Shown: positions 23,120 to 35,049 of the stretch, piece by piece
Layout of the letters: every line of letters starts with the position of its first letter
How positions within the stretch are numbered: the first letter of the stretch is position 1
Source: Eurosta solidaginis
Taxonomy: Eukaryota > Arthropoda > Insecta > Diptera > Tephritidae
DNA: 64,000 nt
Direction: 5' to 3'
Assembly: GCF_040869045.1 (NCBI RefSeq)
Contig: NW_027136914.1
Location: 248,001-312,000 of the forward strand
The notes under the pieces: model-generated
Told to the model about the DNA's origin: nothing
Database searches by the model: none
What the model saw: the letters and a program-made list of their open reading frames with translations, nothing else
Position numbers and translations under genes: made by a program

Positions 23120-26100
23120 CCACCCCAACTCCAACTCTTATCATCACTCCATACTCCTATTCCCACTACCACTCCTTTTAGCACTCCTACTCCCACCCCT
23201 CCCACTCCGATTCCTACTCTCACTCCTGTTACTCCTACTCCCACTCCTTTCCCTTGATACTCCTACTCTCAATGCCACCCCACTCCAGTTCCTCTCCCTA
23301 TCCCACTCCCATTCCTACCCCCACTCCCACTCTTACTACCACTTCTACTCCCACTCCCAATACCACTACCAATTATATATATGGGGTATTCCATCCCATT
23401 TTGACCAATTTTGAACCCGACCCCTTTAGAATTGACTGAAAGTTTTTCTTCTTTTTCTAGCTTATGAAAGACGTTTTTCAGAAGTTTTTAAAATTTTTTC
23501 ATCCAACTCAAAAAAAGTTATGAATTTTAAAAAGAACACCGTTTTTGTTTTCAAAATGCTATAACTTTTTCAAAAATTGACCGTTTGGGATCTTCTTTTT
23601 TTAAATTTGTTTTTAAATGTACTTTTCGGAAAAAATTCCAAAAAATTTTAAAAGTTTTTTTTGTAATTTTTCAGTTTTTCGAGATTTTTCGAATTTCGCC
23701 CTTTTTATCTCATAAAAAACTTCAATCAATTCTGGAATCATCCCCACTAATCCCAGAGTGGGCCGAGAATTTTTTTTTTTTTTTTTATTTAATTGAAAAA
23801 AAAAACTTTAAAATTTTTTTTGTATTTTTTCCGAAAAGTACATTTAAAAACATATTTAAAAAAAAATGATCCCAAACGGTCAATTTTTGAAAAAGTTATA
23901 GGAATTTGGAAAAAATACCGTTTTTTTTTTCAAAATATTTAAAACTTATTTTGAGTTGGAAAACGGTGTTTTTTTCAAAATTCTATAGCTTTTTCAAAAA
24001 TTTACCATTTGGGATCATTTTTTATTTTTTTTAAATGTGTTTTTAAATGTACTTTTCGGAAAAAATTCAAAAAAAAATTTTAAAGATTTTTTTTTCAACT
24101 AAATAAAAAAAAAAAAATTTTCGGCCCACTCCGGGATTAGTGGGGATGATTGCAGAATTGATTGAAGTTTTTTATGAGAAAAAAAGGGCGAAATTCGAAA
24201 AATCTCGAAAAACTGAAAAATTACAAAAAAAAAAAAAAACTTTTAAAATTTTTTGGAATTTTTTCCGAAAAGTACATTTAAAAACAAATTTAAAAAAAAA
24301 AAGATCCCAAACGGTAAATTTTTGAAAAAGTTATAGCATTTTGAAAACAAAAACGGTGTGTTTTTTAAAATTCATAACTTTTTTTGAGTTGGATGAAAAA
24401 ATTTTAAAAACTTCTGAAAAACGTCTTTTATAAGCTAGAAAAACAAGAAAAACTTTCAGTCAATTCTAAAGGGGTCGGGTTCAAAATTGCATTTTTTAAA
24501 TTTGTTTTTATTTAAAATATTTGTATATATACGGGCGCCCACACTACTGCCCCACCCCTTTTTTATCGCAACTTATACTCCTACTCAAACTCCCACTCCC
24601 ACCGCCACTCCCACTGCAACTCCTGCTACTCTCGCTACCACGCCCATCCCCTGCTACTCCTAATCCCAATCCCACTCCCATCCCTACTACCACTCCTGCT
24701 ACTCCTATTCATAATCCTACTCCCACTCCTACCAACACTCCTGATACTACTACCCCTACTCCTACCTCCTCAATCACACTCCCAGAGCAACTCCAACTTC
24801 TGCTACTTCTATTTCGACTCCCAATCCCACCCCACTCCCACTCTTTTTCCCACTCCAACTCCTGCTACTCCTACTCCCAATCCCAATACCACCCCCACTC
24901 CAACTCCTTTTTCCACTCTCACACCCACTCGCTGTCCACTCCCAATTTATGATCGGTCAAACTGTTTAGGATGCAAACCGATTTATACCTACACACATAA
25001 GTTGAATTTTAATTATATTTATATGCACATGCATTAATTTGTACATATATGGGCGCTAACACTACTGCCCCACTTATACTCCTACTCTAACTCCCACTCC
25101 CACCGCCACTCCCAGTGCAACTCCTGCTGCTCTCACTACCATGCCCACCCCACGCTACTCCTACTCCCAATCCCACTCCCACACTTATTGCCACTCCCCC
25201 ACTTCTTCTACCACTATTGCTACTCCTATCCCCACTCCCACTCCTACCCCCACTCCTATTCTCCTCCCACTTCTGCTACTTCAGCTCCCAATTCCACCCC
25301 CTCCTACTTCTACTCCTACAACTACTATTACTTCTATTGCTACTTCCTCTCCTACCCCCACTGCTAATCCCATGATACTCCTACTTTGCCCCTGACAACA
25401 CCCACTCCTGCCCACACTACTCCTAATCCTATTCCCACTCCCACTCTTTTCCGCCCCCACTCTCACCCTCACCACCACTCCCACTCTTACTACACCTATT
25501 CTGCTCCCACTCCTATCCCCACTCCAATTCCCCTACCACTTCGTGTACTCCTACTCCCACTTACAATCCCACTCCTACTACCACTCCTACTACCACTCCT
25601 GCTACTCCTACTCCCACTCCACTCCTACTCCTGTTCCTCTCCCAATCCCACTCCTATTCTTACCCCCACTCTTACTACCACTTCTACTCCCATTCCCAAT
25701 AGCACTACCAATTATATCTATATGCACATGCATTTTTTAAATTTGTGTGTTTTTTTTTAATATTTGTACATATACGGGTGCTCCCACTACTGCCCCACCC
25801 CTCCTTTATCACCACTTATACTCCTACTCGAACTCCCACCGTCACTCCAACTGCAACTCCTGCTACTCTCACTACCATGCCCATCCCCTGCTACTCCTAC
25901 TCGCAATCCAACTCCCACTCCTACTAACATTTCTACTACCAATCCTGCTACTCCAACTCCTATTCCTATTCCTACCCCCACTCCTATTTCCCTTCCATAC
26001 CTGCTACTCCTACTACCAATCCCACTCCCACTCCTGCTACTGCTACTACTACTACCCCCATCCCCACACCAACCCCCCACTCCCACTCCTACTACTATTC

Positions 26101-26560
26101 CAACTCCTACTCCTGCTACTCCCACTCCCAATTCTAATCCTACCCTACTCTATCACCCCCTAGCCACTGCCACCCCCACTTTTACTCCTTTTCACACTCC
26201 CACTTTATAATCGGTTAAAACGTTTATATAGGCGCTCCAACTACTGCCGCCACCCCTTTCTTTATTCCCACTTCCATTCCTACTTTTACTCTAACTACCG
26301 GTAAAACCGTTAGGATACAACCCGGTTTATACCTACATATATAAGTTGAATTTTCATTATATCTATATACATATGCATTTTTGAAATTTGTTTTTATTTA
26401 AAATATTTGTACATATGTGGGCGCTCCCACTACTGCCCCACCCCTCCTTTATGACTACTATTGCTTCTTATACTGCTAACTCCCACCCCCACTTCACAAT
26501 TATTCCCACTCACTATCACCCCCACTCCCACTCCCATTAGGCTAATACCAGAAGGTGCAA
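23120..26560 (+). repeat. Polypyrimidine satellite with higher-order units
   Basis: Long runs of degenerate CCCACTCCTACTCC units occur at 23120-23370, 24540-24950, 25070-25710, 25790-26210 and 26425-26560. They are separated by AT-rich spacers that repeat the words ATATGCACATGCATTTTT, ATTTGTACATATACGGGCG and CTCCCACTACTGCCCCACCC. The recurring spacer starts near 24490, 25020, 25715 and 26340, giving blocks of roughly 0.5-0.7 kb. The proline/threonine or serine/tyrosine open frames across the runs are a by-product of the repeat. Confidence 0.85.
23406..24489. repeat. 1084-bp double-hairpin palindrome
   Basis: The ends are exact inverse copies: the left reads CAATTTTGAACCCGACCCC and the right ends with its reverse complement. 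The whole block is symmetric about roughly 23948. Each half is itself a hairpin: CCGTTTGGGATC at 23581 pairs with GATCCCAAACGG at 23869, and CCATTTGGGATC near 24005 pairs with GATCCCAAACGG at 24303. Each loop holds the same AATCCCAGAGTGGGCC-type segment in opposite orientation. It interrupts a spacer of the satellite. No transposase frame is present. Confidence 0.85.
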
Positions 26561-27050
26561 GTACTAGAGTGTACCGTATTCGTATTCGAAAAAGACCTGC
26601 CCATATCTGCTCCCACTCCCAATGGGCTAATACCAGAGAAGACCTGCCCATATCCGTAAAACTCTCCTAAACCTTCGCGGAGGATCAAGGGGTAAAAATT
26701 CGTTCCCGCCTGGCTAATACCAGATGGATCAAGTACCGTATACGTAAAACTCCCGTAAAATGTCGGGAGTAAGTTTTGTTGTTACAACAACAACCCTGGC
26801 CGAAGATACCAGGTTCGTCCCCCTGAGGGCTAAGGGGCTCAGAAAATTTCCACGGCAAGCATGCCTGTCGTAAGAGGCTACTAAAATCCACAGACCCGTA
26901 GGTTCAAGGGGCCAAAATTCGTTCCCGCCTGCCTAATTCCAGAAGGTGCAAGTATCGGATAGTACCAGATTCGTATTCGGTAAAGGCCTACCTTCGGGGA
27001 ATAATTTTTGTTGTTACAGCAACAACATCCCAGGTTCGTATCCTAGGGCA
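26530..27050 (+). repeat. Diverged tandem repeats with TTGTTGTTACAACAACAA words
   Basis: Related units start GGCTAATACCAGAAGGTGCA (26540) and its variants near 26720 and 26930, and share AAAATTCGTTCCCGCCTG. Two units end in TTTTGTTGTTACAACAACAA or the variant with ACAGCAACAA. The middle word CGGCAAGCATGCCTGTCGTA also looks like a widespread fly repeat, by memory only. There is no coding potential. Confidence 0.6.
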
Positions 27051-27318
27051 AGTAAAAAGGCTTTAGAAAATGTTTATTATTATGTTTTCAAATAACTTCA
27101 ATGCATTACCAAGAAAGGAATTTTTCATAAATGCATTACTAAAAACTGAAGCATGTAAAAATTTTCACTACCTTTGCAGATTAGGCTCCATTATTGAACT
27201 GTGTTTTTCGACAATTATTACCGGATTATTTGAAATTATTTTCATGATCATTTCTGAAATATTTTCATGGGCATTTTGAAATTAATTTAGTTTCTTAATT
27301 TATTTTCAGTCATATATA

Positions 27319-28743
27319 ATGCGACGACTTACAAGAAGAAGAGACAGGGATAGTAATAGGGAGAGACGTCCTAATGTTAACATATCTCTCGCATTGGTTG
27401 ATAGTTTTAAGGGTGCTTTGAACGATGTACCTCCTAATTGTATTAGCTTTGATATTGGAAATATGGATTTTCGTTGTGAGCATTGTAATGCAATGCATTT
27501 CAAGAAAGAAATTACTGCAAGAAGCAGAAACTCCTTTTCGTTGTGTTGTCAAAAGGGAAAAGTTAATTTGGCACCATTAACACAAAATCAGTTTTTCAAT
27601 AATTCATATGAGGGTTTACGCTTCAATAACCTGGTTTTAAAGCGGAGATGAACAAACTACTTTGAAAATATACGTAGTTTCAATTTATCTTTTGCGATGG
27701 TTAGTTCTGAAGCAGAAATAGCAGAGGATGTTACGCAAGGTGCTTATTATTTTAAAATTCACAATATCTTTTATCATAGAGCTGGCCATTTAACGCATGA
27801 GCAAAATGCTAGGTCGAATCCCTGCTATGCTCAGTTATATTTCTATGATGTTGATACCGCAAATACTTTTAGACTGAGAGAACCATCAAATGCATTATGC
27901 GATAGAGGCTTGATGACAGAAATATCTACCCAATTGAATCAAGTTAACCCTTTTGTTCGGTCTTTTATTTCCATGAAAGAACACTGTAGTAGACACGAAA
28001 ATATATATAAGGAAATGTGTTTACTCATTACGGTTATTCCTGAGATGCCGAATATAGAGATGGGTAGATTTAATGATGCTCTTGCAACAGATGTTGCCGT
28101 GATATTTAGTACAACAGATGGTGAACCTCCATTTGATAGAAGGATGGTATCATTTTATAAAAGGAGTGGTACGGTAAAGAATATTTCCGTTTTAGATTCA
28201 TCTTTGGATCCGCTGGCCTATCCACTACTATTTCCCAATGGAAACGCGGGATGGCATCCTGATATATTGCATAGCAGACGAAGTACGTCTACTTCAAGTC
28301 GAGCTAGAATTAAAACTACTATGCTTGAGTTCGCGTCATTTCGAGTTGCGATCAAAGACGAATTCAGTCTTCTACATCATTCTAAAAAGCTTTATCTTCA
28401 GTGGATTGTAGATATGTATGTTCGAGTTGAGGGAACAAGACTTAACTTTTTAAGACTTAATCAAGAAAACCTGAGGTGTGATGTTTTGTATAACATAACA
28501 GATTATCTTATCACAAATCCTCATAGCAATGGACATGAAAATATTGGAAGAAGAATTATTCTGCCATCTTCATTCACCGGCTCTCCCAGAAACATGTACC
28601 AAAACTATTTGGACGCTATGAATATAGTCCGTCATTTTGGTAAACCATCTGTGTTTATTACAATGACTGCAATCCCAATTGGCCAAAAATTACCAGGAGT
28701 ATTGATTTCAATGAAACACCAAATTATCGCCCAGAAATTATAG
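27319..28743 (+). pseudogene. Helitron N-terminal region and first Rep segment
   Basis: The first part has a zinc-binding-like cysteine/histidine block (CEHCNAMHFKKE, then SLCCQKGKV), typical of the Helitron N-terminus. A TGA at 27649-27651 interrupts it, and the frame continues beyond. Later words YAQLYFYD, LDPLAYPLLFPNG and the GWH word are common in Helitron proteins and precede the Rep domain. The conserved Rep motif that normally contains a CNPxW block is broken by a missing base near 28668, so this frame ends with a nonsense tail. Confidence 0.8.
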
Positions 28744-30578
28744 TGCGCGTGTTCAGTGCGAAACTAAATGATTTAATAAGCACAATAACTACAAAAAAAG
28801 TTTTCGGTACTGTTGCTGCTTATATTTATACAATAGAATTTCAAAAGAGAGGGTTGCCTCATGCGCACATATTGCTAACATTAGATGAAAGGGATAAACT
28901 TGAAGGTGTTACTGATATAGACAAAGCTGTATGTGCGGAAATTCCTGACATTGAAATAAACCCAAAATTGCATGAATACGTTTCGAAACATATGATGCAT
29001 GGGCCATGTGGTGCTTTGAATGTTAACGCAGTTTGCATGAGAAATGGTAATTGTTCCAAGAGTTTTCCCAAAAATTTTTGCGAGTCCACACGAGCAGAGG
29101 TGAATGGGTTTCCAATGTATAGAAGACGTGGTAATGGTGATAGTGTTGATATTCGTGGTGCGTCTCTTGATAACCGTTATGTTGTACCATATAATCCATA
29201 TTTGCTTGCCAAATTTAATTGCCACATTAATGTTGAGGTTTGCTCAACGGTTAAAAGTGTGAAATACATTTATAAATATGTATATAAAGGATATGACAGT
29301 GCAACTGTCAGGTTAGCTACTGAACACATTAATGCTGGTGAAGTAGACAATTGTGACGAGATTCAAAACTTTTTGAATGGACGTTAAGTTGGTTCCACTG
29401 AAGCGGCTTGGCGAATTTTCCAATTCCCTATTCCCTGTCAGTCCCATTCAATAACGCGACTTGACGTTCACTTACCGCAAAGACAAAACGTTGTGTTTAC
29501 TAATGGTCAGGCACAACGAGCTGTTCAGAATTTGAGAAAAACCAGGTTGTTGGCATTTTTTCATTTGAATATTGAAGATCCTTTGGCAAATTCATATAAA
29601 TATTTAGAAATTCCATTGCATTATACTTGGGAAGATAAAACCAAGAAATGGAAAAAAAGACAGCGAACATATAATGGGGTTATATATAATACATTTTTGG
29701 AAGCGTGTCGTGCTAGGGGAATCGCCTCAAATGATAACCAATGGCGCGAGTGCTTAGAAGAAGCGCGACAATTTCATTCTCCTAAACAAATGCGTCACTT
29801 ATTTGCTGTGATATGTGCGCTAAATGTTCCAGCAAATGCTTTGGCGCTGTGTATTGAGTTTAGAAATTCACTTTCTGAAGATTTCCTGAGAGAAAGCGAT
29901 GAAACATTTTCATTTAATCGTGCACTATTAGAAATCGAAGATGTGCTACTTAGTCATAACGTGACATGTCACAGCCTTGGATTACCAGTGCCCACAGCAA
30001 ATCCGGCTGTAACAAGTGCAGATGTTCCTCAACCTGAAAATGAGCTAATTTTATTTGAAGACTATTACTCACGAGCAAACAACGAGCAACGTACAATAAT
30101 AGACCGCGTTATCCAGGAAATACAGTCTCATGATACTGGTTCTAATGTGTTCTGCGTTACTGCTCATGCAGGTTGCGGTAAAACTTTTATGCAAACTGCT
30201 TTAATTCACAGGTTGAATTCACTTAATCTTCCATGCATTGCGACTGCTTTTAGTGACATAGCATCAACTCTTTTGATTGGTGGAAGAACAGTGCACAATG
30301 TGTTTAAATTACCCATTCCTCTTGTCGAAAATTCTGTACCGAATATCACCCCAAACAGTGCTCAAGGAAGATATATAAATTCAGCTGCGCTGATAATAAT
30401 TGACGAAATTTCCATGTGCCCACTTTTAATTTTGAAAGCTATAGATAGGCTACTGCGTGATTTGTGTTCCGATGAAAATGATAAATGCAAGCTGTTTGCT
30501 GGGAAAACAATACTTTTTTGTGGCGACTTTAGAAATTCTACCTGTTGTTCCTCATGGATCACGTGCTGTTTTGGTTGA
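28743..30578 (+). pseudogene. Helitron Rep HUH/Y2 and helicase N-terminal half
   Basis: The HUH-type motif is GLPHAHILL (His codons at 28860-28862 and 28866-28868), which coordinates a metal. The tyrosine motif KYIYKYVYKG (29262-29291) carries the tyrosines that would attack DNA. A TAA at 29385-29387 interrupts the same frame. Downstream is a PIF1-like helicase with Walker A AHAGCGKTF (30162-30188) and Walker B IIIDEIS (about 30394-30414). A 2-base loss near 30534 breaks the next helicase motif straight after GDFR. Confidence 0.85.
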
Positions 30579-31494
30579 AAACTGTATTATTAGTTGGAAT
30601 GAATTTGCTTCTTTTCATCATGAAACATTAAACCAAAACTTGAGAGCATTACCACACGAGCTGTAGTTTGTAGAATTTTTAAAGCAAATTGGTGATGGCC
30701 AAACACCTTTATATCCACAGTTTGGAGATAATGTCATTGAAATACCACAGCAATTAGTGGGAAATGAAGATAACCTAATCGCTGACGTATTTGGAAATAT
30801 TGAAGAAAATTTATTGTCAGATCAAGTTGTGAGTTCTGTAATTTTAGCAGCAACCAATGAGGACTGCTCCCTGGTTAATAATGACATACTTAATCGCGTA
30901 CCTGGTTCATTCAAAACATATAATAGTTTTGATGAAATTATTTGCGACGATGAAAGAGAAGTCAATAATTATCCCACTGAGTTTCTGAATTCCCTCAATG
31001 TGAGCGGAATTCCACCGCATAAGCTTTCACTGAAGCTTAATTGCGTCGTGCTGCTCATTCGAAACCTTAATACAAATGATGCCTTAGTGAACGGGACACG
31101 AATGAGGATTAAGTGCCTTCACAACAACGCCATTGATTGTGAAGTTTTAACCGGATATTCAAAAGGCAAACGATTTCTTATTCCGCGCATCAAATTAACT
31201 TATTCAGGAACCATATTACACTTTAATTTCCAACGGACCCAGTTTCCAGTAATACCATCTTTCGCAATGACCATAAATAAGTCGCAAGGTCAAACGTTTG
31301 AAAAAGTTGGAATTTTGTTGAGGCGACTTGTATTTACACATGGGCAATTATACGTAGCTGCAAGTAGAGTCAGGTCCTTTGACAGTCTAAAGTTTTATGT
31401 AAGCGAACATAATAATCAAGGTCACTTAGCTGGCGATGAAAGGGTATTCACGAAAAATATTGTTTTCCCCGAAGTTATAAATCCAAACTGCTAA
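30540..31494 (+). pseudogene. Helitron helicase C-terminal half
   Basis: In the shifted frame, the sequence LPVVPHGSRAVLVENC (from about 30538) continues the helicase. A TAG at 30664-30666 interrupts it. The rest (30757-31494) has CVVLLIRNLN followed by LVNGTRM, a TINKSQGQTFEKVGI helicase motif and LYVAASRVRSFDSL, the C-terminal signature of PIF1-like enzymes. The frame ends at 31494 with no further domain. Confidence 0.85.
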
Positions 31495-32042
31495 ATGTAA
31501 GCAATGCAAATCCATGAATTTAAATTCGCGTTAACTGAGAAAAGTTTTTAAAACATTTGCATGTAGACGAAGTAATGTATCTAAGTATAGATTTATGGCG
31601 TCTGTCCTTTACTCTTTTCCCCTTTTGTTCTTGCGAAATGGGCAGTACTCGAGGTTAGTTAAAATCAAGATATTCTTCAATACTGTGTAAAATTATATTT
31701 TAAATTTTTCATATTGCAGTTATATATGGCATGGTGATAAGTGTATATATGCACTTAAAAATATTATTTAATTACATTTGGTCTATTCACGAAAGCGTAC
31801 TTATCAGGTTATTTGCTTATGTGGTTATATTTTTCGCAAATAATTTTTAAACAAATAAATTGACAATCATGCTGACGAAAAGAGATCAGTAATGTTAAAT
31901 ATGTATATATTTGTTGTTGTGTTAAGTTTTTAATTTATTTATATTTACTTATTTTATTATTTGTGAGTTACCTGTTACACTTTATTTTACCTGGAATATT
32001 TTATTTAAAATTTTTATATATATATATATATTATATTTATAT

Positions 32043-32353
32043 GTAGTTTATATGGGTGATATAGGCCTACTGGGGAACTGAGCACCCAAAACTAACTTCG
32101 GTAACGCGCCAACTGCGTACCTCCCGGGTGGTGTGGAAAAAGCAAATTTTCAATTTAATTTCAAGGCATTTCACCATAATTCAATGTCAATTTCATCTGA
32201 TTTTACATATTTTTTAATTGTTTAAGGAGTTCCATACCAAAACGTAATTATTACATTTGAAATGTAATTTAAGGAAATACAATCAAAAAGTATAACGTCT
32301 TAGGTCAAAACCAAATTTTTAATGGAAACTTTATGTAGGTTAGACCAGCTGGT
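32043..32353 (+). repeat. Direct repeat, first copy (with 32901-33222)
   Basis: Shared words with 32901-33222 are TACTGGGGAAC, GAGCACCCAAAACTAACTTC, CTCCCGGGTGGTGTGGAAAA and TATAACGTCTTAGGTCAAA, in the same order and spacing with scattered changes. The function is unknown. Confidence 0.85.
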
Positions 32354-32710
32354 TTTAAAAATAAAATAAAATAAAATATCAGAAAACATCTCAATATTAC
32401 TATCTGAAAATTAGACATCCCCACATTGGAATTCTCACATTAAATATCCGAGCATTAGAATCTTCATATTCCCTTAATGATAACATTAAATCGCGGAAAA
32501 AATTTAAGTGCATTTATTGCATTTTGATATGGAACTGCTTATTCCTTTCATTTAATTTTTTTGCACCTTAAGTACTTTATTTTTTTGCTTTTATTTTAAA
32601 CTTGTTTAGAAAACTCTGCTTTTGTTTTCCATTACATACTTTTTTTATATTTTTATTTTATTTTTTATGAAGGTATCCTCTATTCTATTCGAAATTTTCG
32701 TTTTCGTTTA

Positions 32711-32782
32711 CATATTAAATATGTATTTATAATTAATTTAATTAATTATAATTTTATTTAATTAATTATAAATACATATGTA
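32711..32782. repeat. AT hairpin
   Basis: ATGTATTTATAATTAA pairs with TTAATTATAAATACAT (16 bp, perfect) around an AT-rich core. Confidence 0.7.
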
Positions 32783-32900
32783 AAAGTAAAGAGCCGATTG
32801 CATACCTAACCGGTGGTGTGAAATAGGTAAAATTCCTTTAGCACATTTCTTCGTTCTTAACTAAAAATTCGTGTTTTTTGAAGTAAATGGGCGATATATG

Positions 32901-33222
32901 TATATGTAGTTTATATTGGTGATATAGACCTACTGGGGAACCGAGCACCCAAAACTAACTTCGGTAGGGCGCCAACGGCGTATCTCCCGGGTGGTGTGGA
33001 AAAAGCAAATTTTCAATTCAATTTCAAGTAATTTCACCACAATTCTATGTAAATTTCATTTGAATTTACATATTTGTTATATTTTTTTAAGGAGCTCCAT
33101 ACCAAAACTTATAATTACATTTGAAATGTTTGTAGAAAATTTAAGAAAATACAATCAAAGATTATAACGTCTTAGGTCAAATTCAAAATTTTAATGAGAA
33201 CTTTAAGTAAGATAGATCAGTT
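32901..33222 (+). repeat. Direct repeat, second copy (with 32043-32353)
   Basis: Same words and order as at 32043-32353. The two lie about 860 bp apart, with an AT-rich palindrome between them. Confidence 0.85.
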
Positions 33223-33667
33223 TGCTATATTTCCACTCACTGCTCAACTATTACCGCATTATTGCACTACCCCAACACAGTTGAAGAAAATACAAGTTGG
33301 TCGAATTTCGACCACGGGCGATACTATATACATTCATGCGTATGCATATACATATGTTAGTGTCAAAAACAACACAGCTCATCTATGTGGGAGATGTTCA
33401 CAGGCGGATAGTCATCCGATTCCCTTACAAATACGTCGCCTCCCAAAGTGAACGTCGAATTAAACTTGCCTGCCCTCCTTAGTCGTATTGCCTTTTGCAG
33501 AAATTTTCTTTTCATCAGCGACAAACTCTCAAAAATTCTAAATAACTCTAAGAAAAATTAGTTCAGAATCGGACCATATGTATATGTATTATTGCGCAAC
33601 TTTGTAACACTTTTAAGCACACAAAACAAACAACAACAGCATTCTAAGTGTACAGCTGGGAACGTAA

Positions 33668-33706
33668 TGTTCGGTTTCACACGAAGTTAGACTTCCTTAC
33701 TTGTTT
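33668..33706 (+). repeat. HINE 3' terminus remnant
   Basis: AATGTTCGGTTTCACACGAA is followed by TTAGACTTCCTTACTTGTT, matching the HINE 3' hairpin and end. The upstream body is not recognisable. Confidence 0.55.
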
Positions 33707-33747
33707 TCATGAAATAAGGTAAAAAGTCCTGTCAAAATTCTTACCTC

Positions 33748-34015
33748 GTATAGTGCAGACATCCACTTGACTGGCACTAAGCCTGCCCTCGAATACGACG
33801 TGATCGATTTATTTTACTGTTCTGCAATAAGGAGACAGCCAAGTGGCTTGGTGCAACTTCTTGCTCACAAACTTGATGCTACCGATGGCCACATTTCAAG
33901 CCATCACGAAGTCGATCAAGCTTAACCCGTTGGAAGATATAACATACCAGAAGCTGAATACAATAGGAGTATAATGACACAAAGTATCTTTCTCATGTCA
34001 AGGCGGAGACAGTGA
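33748..34015 (-). pseudogene. Diverged RTE-like endonuclease fragment
   Basis: Alignable by eye with 2960-3190 of copy 1. Shared words include GTGATCGAT, GGAGACAGCCA, CTTGATG/CTTGATA and GTCGATCAAGC versus GTCAATCAGCC. It covers the endonuclease C-terminal half only and has no open frame, so it is an old remnant. Confidence 0.65.
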
Positions 34016-34131
34016 TCATTAAGTGTAATTAATGGTAATGGTAATAAAAGTCACTATCCACTGCGTCTGTTTTTTTTTTTCATTATTCTTATTGTTAAAA
34101 TTAAAGACAATTTTCCAAGGCTTTTGTAATT

Positions 34132-34420
34132 TTAATCAATTTTGATGCCCCGATTATTGGTCCGATACGTTCCAGAATATAACTTTATTTTGGTGCCAGT
34201 CTCATTATCTCGCGAACGACGTGATATGTCCACGTTGAAACTTATAAGTAAGTGGTCCAACTCCCTCCTATATTGAGGATCTTGGAGTATTTCGATTCCA
34301 GCCTGTTGAGTAAACAAGAATTCCACGGGTAGATTTATAATTGGGTTGGAGAGGCTATAAATTGCGCTGGAAATCCCTATTGAGTGCATATAGGCATCTA
34401 TCTTCTCTCTCTGCAAGTTC
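34132..34420 (-). pseudogene. Fragment of an RNase H-bearing LINE (connecting region)
   Basis: A 94-residue frame has no domain of its own, but its DNA aligns by eye with 51000-51240, which lies between thumb and RNase H of the related LINE. Both share GCTATAAATTGCGCTGG and a GTACGT/ATACGTTCC segment. It ends in the word SGTYRTNN, matching TGTYRI there. Confidence 0.5.
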
Positions 34421-35049
34421 TGCTATGGAACGTGCTGACTTTTCCTCCCACAGGGCTCACCGACAGTGCTTGGCGATGACTTCTCTATGCCACCACAAGT
34501 CCAACACAACTGCTTCTTTCACACTTAATGTCTTGTGTAGTTGATGCCCCGCACACAACAAATTATTAGATAAAATAAAAGTGGAATTTATTTTTATAGC
34601 AAAAATATTTTGCAACACTTTAATTTCCTATGAGGTAGCTCAAACGCTATTAAATGCTTGACAATTGTTCAATTGTCAAAATACTTCTGGTTTTTATTAC
34701 CGCTGCCAGCTTAAGCTTTTAGTACCTATTGGTTGGCGCTTAATCGAAATTTCGACTAAGCTTCAGCTAAGATTTGTGGTAGATTGGAAATTTATTGCTT
34801 TTTTATTGCTGAAATGCGCTGATAATCGAAAATTTATTTAAAAGGTCAAATCGATTTGGCGAGCGAGGCAGAGAGATACGAGAAAGGAGGAATAAAATAA
34901 GGAGCTACATGCTGTTTCTTCACTTTAAGAGAATTTTCGTAAATGTGTCAATTTTGGGATTATAAATTGAATATATAATTATCAAATTATATTATTTTTT
35001 ACCATTTTTTCTTGCCTTGGGTTGACAATAGAGCGGAAGGGTTGGGGTT
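34421..35049. other. No gene seen
   Basis: This is mostly AT-rich sequence after the LINE fragment, with no recognisable motif. Confidence 0.4.

Larger units (their letters stand above)
27319..31494 (+). mobile_element. Helitron/Helentron coding region (decayed)
   Basis: One RepHel coding unit spans this interval in plus orientation: an N-terminal cysteine-rich part, a HUH replication initiator and a PIF1-type helicase. In-frame stops at 27649-27651, 29385-29387 and 30664-30666 and frameshifts near 28668 and 30534 break it. The element's ends could not be located. No endonuclease or OTU domain is visible near it. Such proteins drive rolling-circle-like transposition, and elements of this class are the expected helpers of the HINE copies in this window. 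Confidence 0.85.
31495..33680. other. Non-coding stretch holding a diverged direct repeat
   Basis: No gene is visible. The two copies of a roughly 310-bp sequence and the hairpin listed separately are the only structure I can see. It might contain the Helentron's 3' part, but no terminus is recognisable. Confidence 0.45.

Noticed and set aside
23254..26210. Long Pro/Thr-, Leu- and Ser/Tyr-rich open frames on the plus strand and Gly/Val-rich ones on the minus strand
   Set aside because: They arise from the stop-poor CCCACTCC repeat in every frame and have no start context or domain.
34132..34420. LINE endonuclease domain
   Set aside because: A DHLLISF word looked like the endonuclease C-terminus, but the DNA aligns with the region between thumb and RNase H at 51000-51240.
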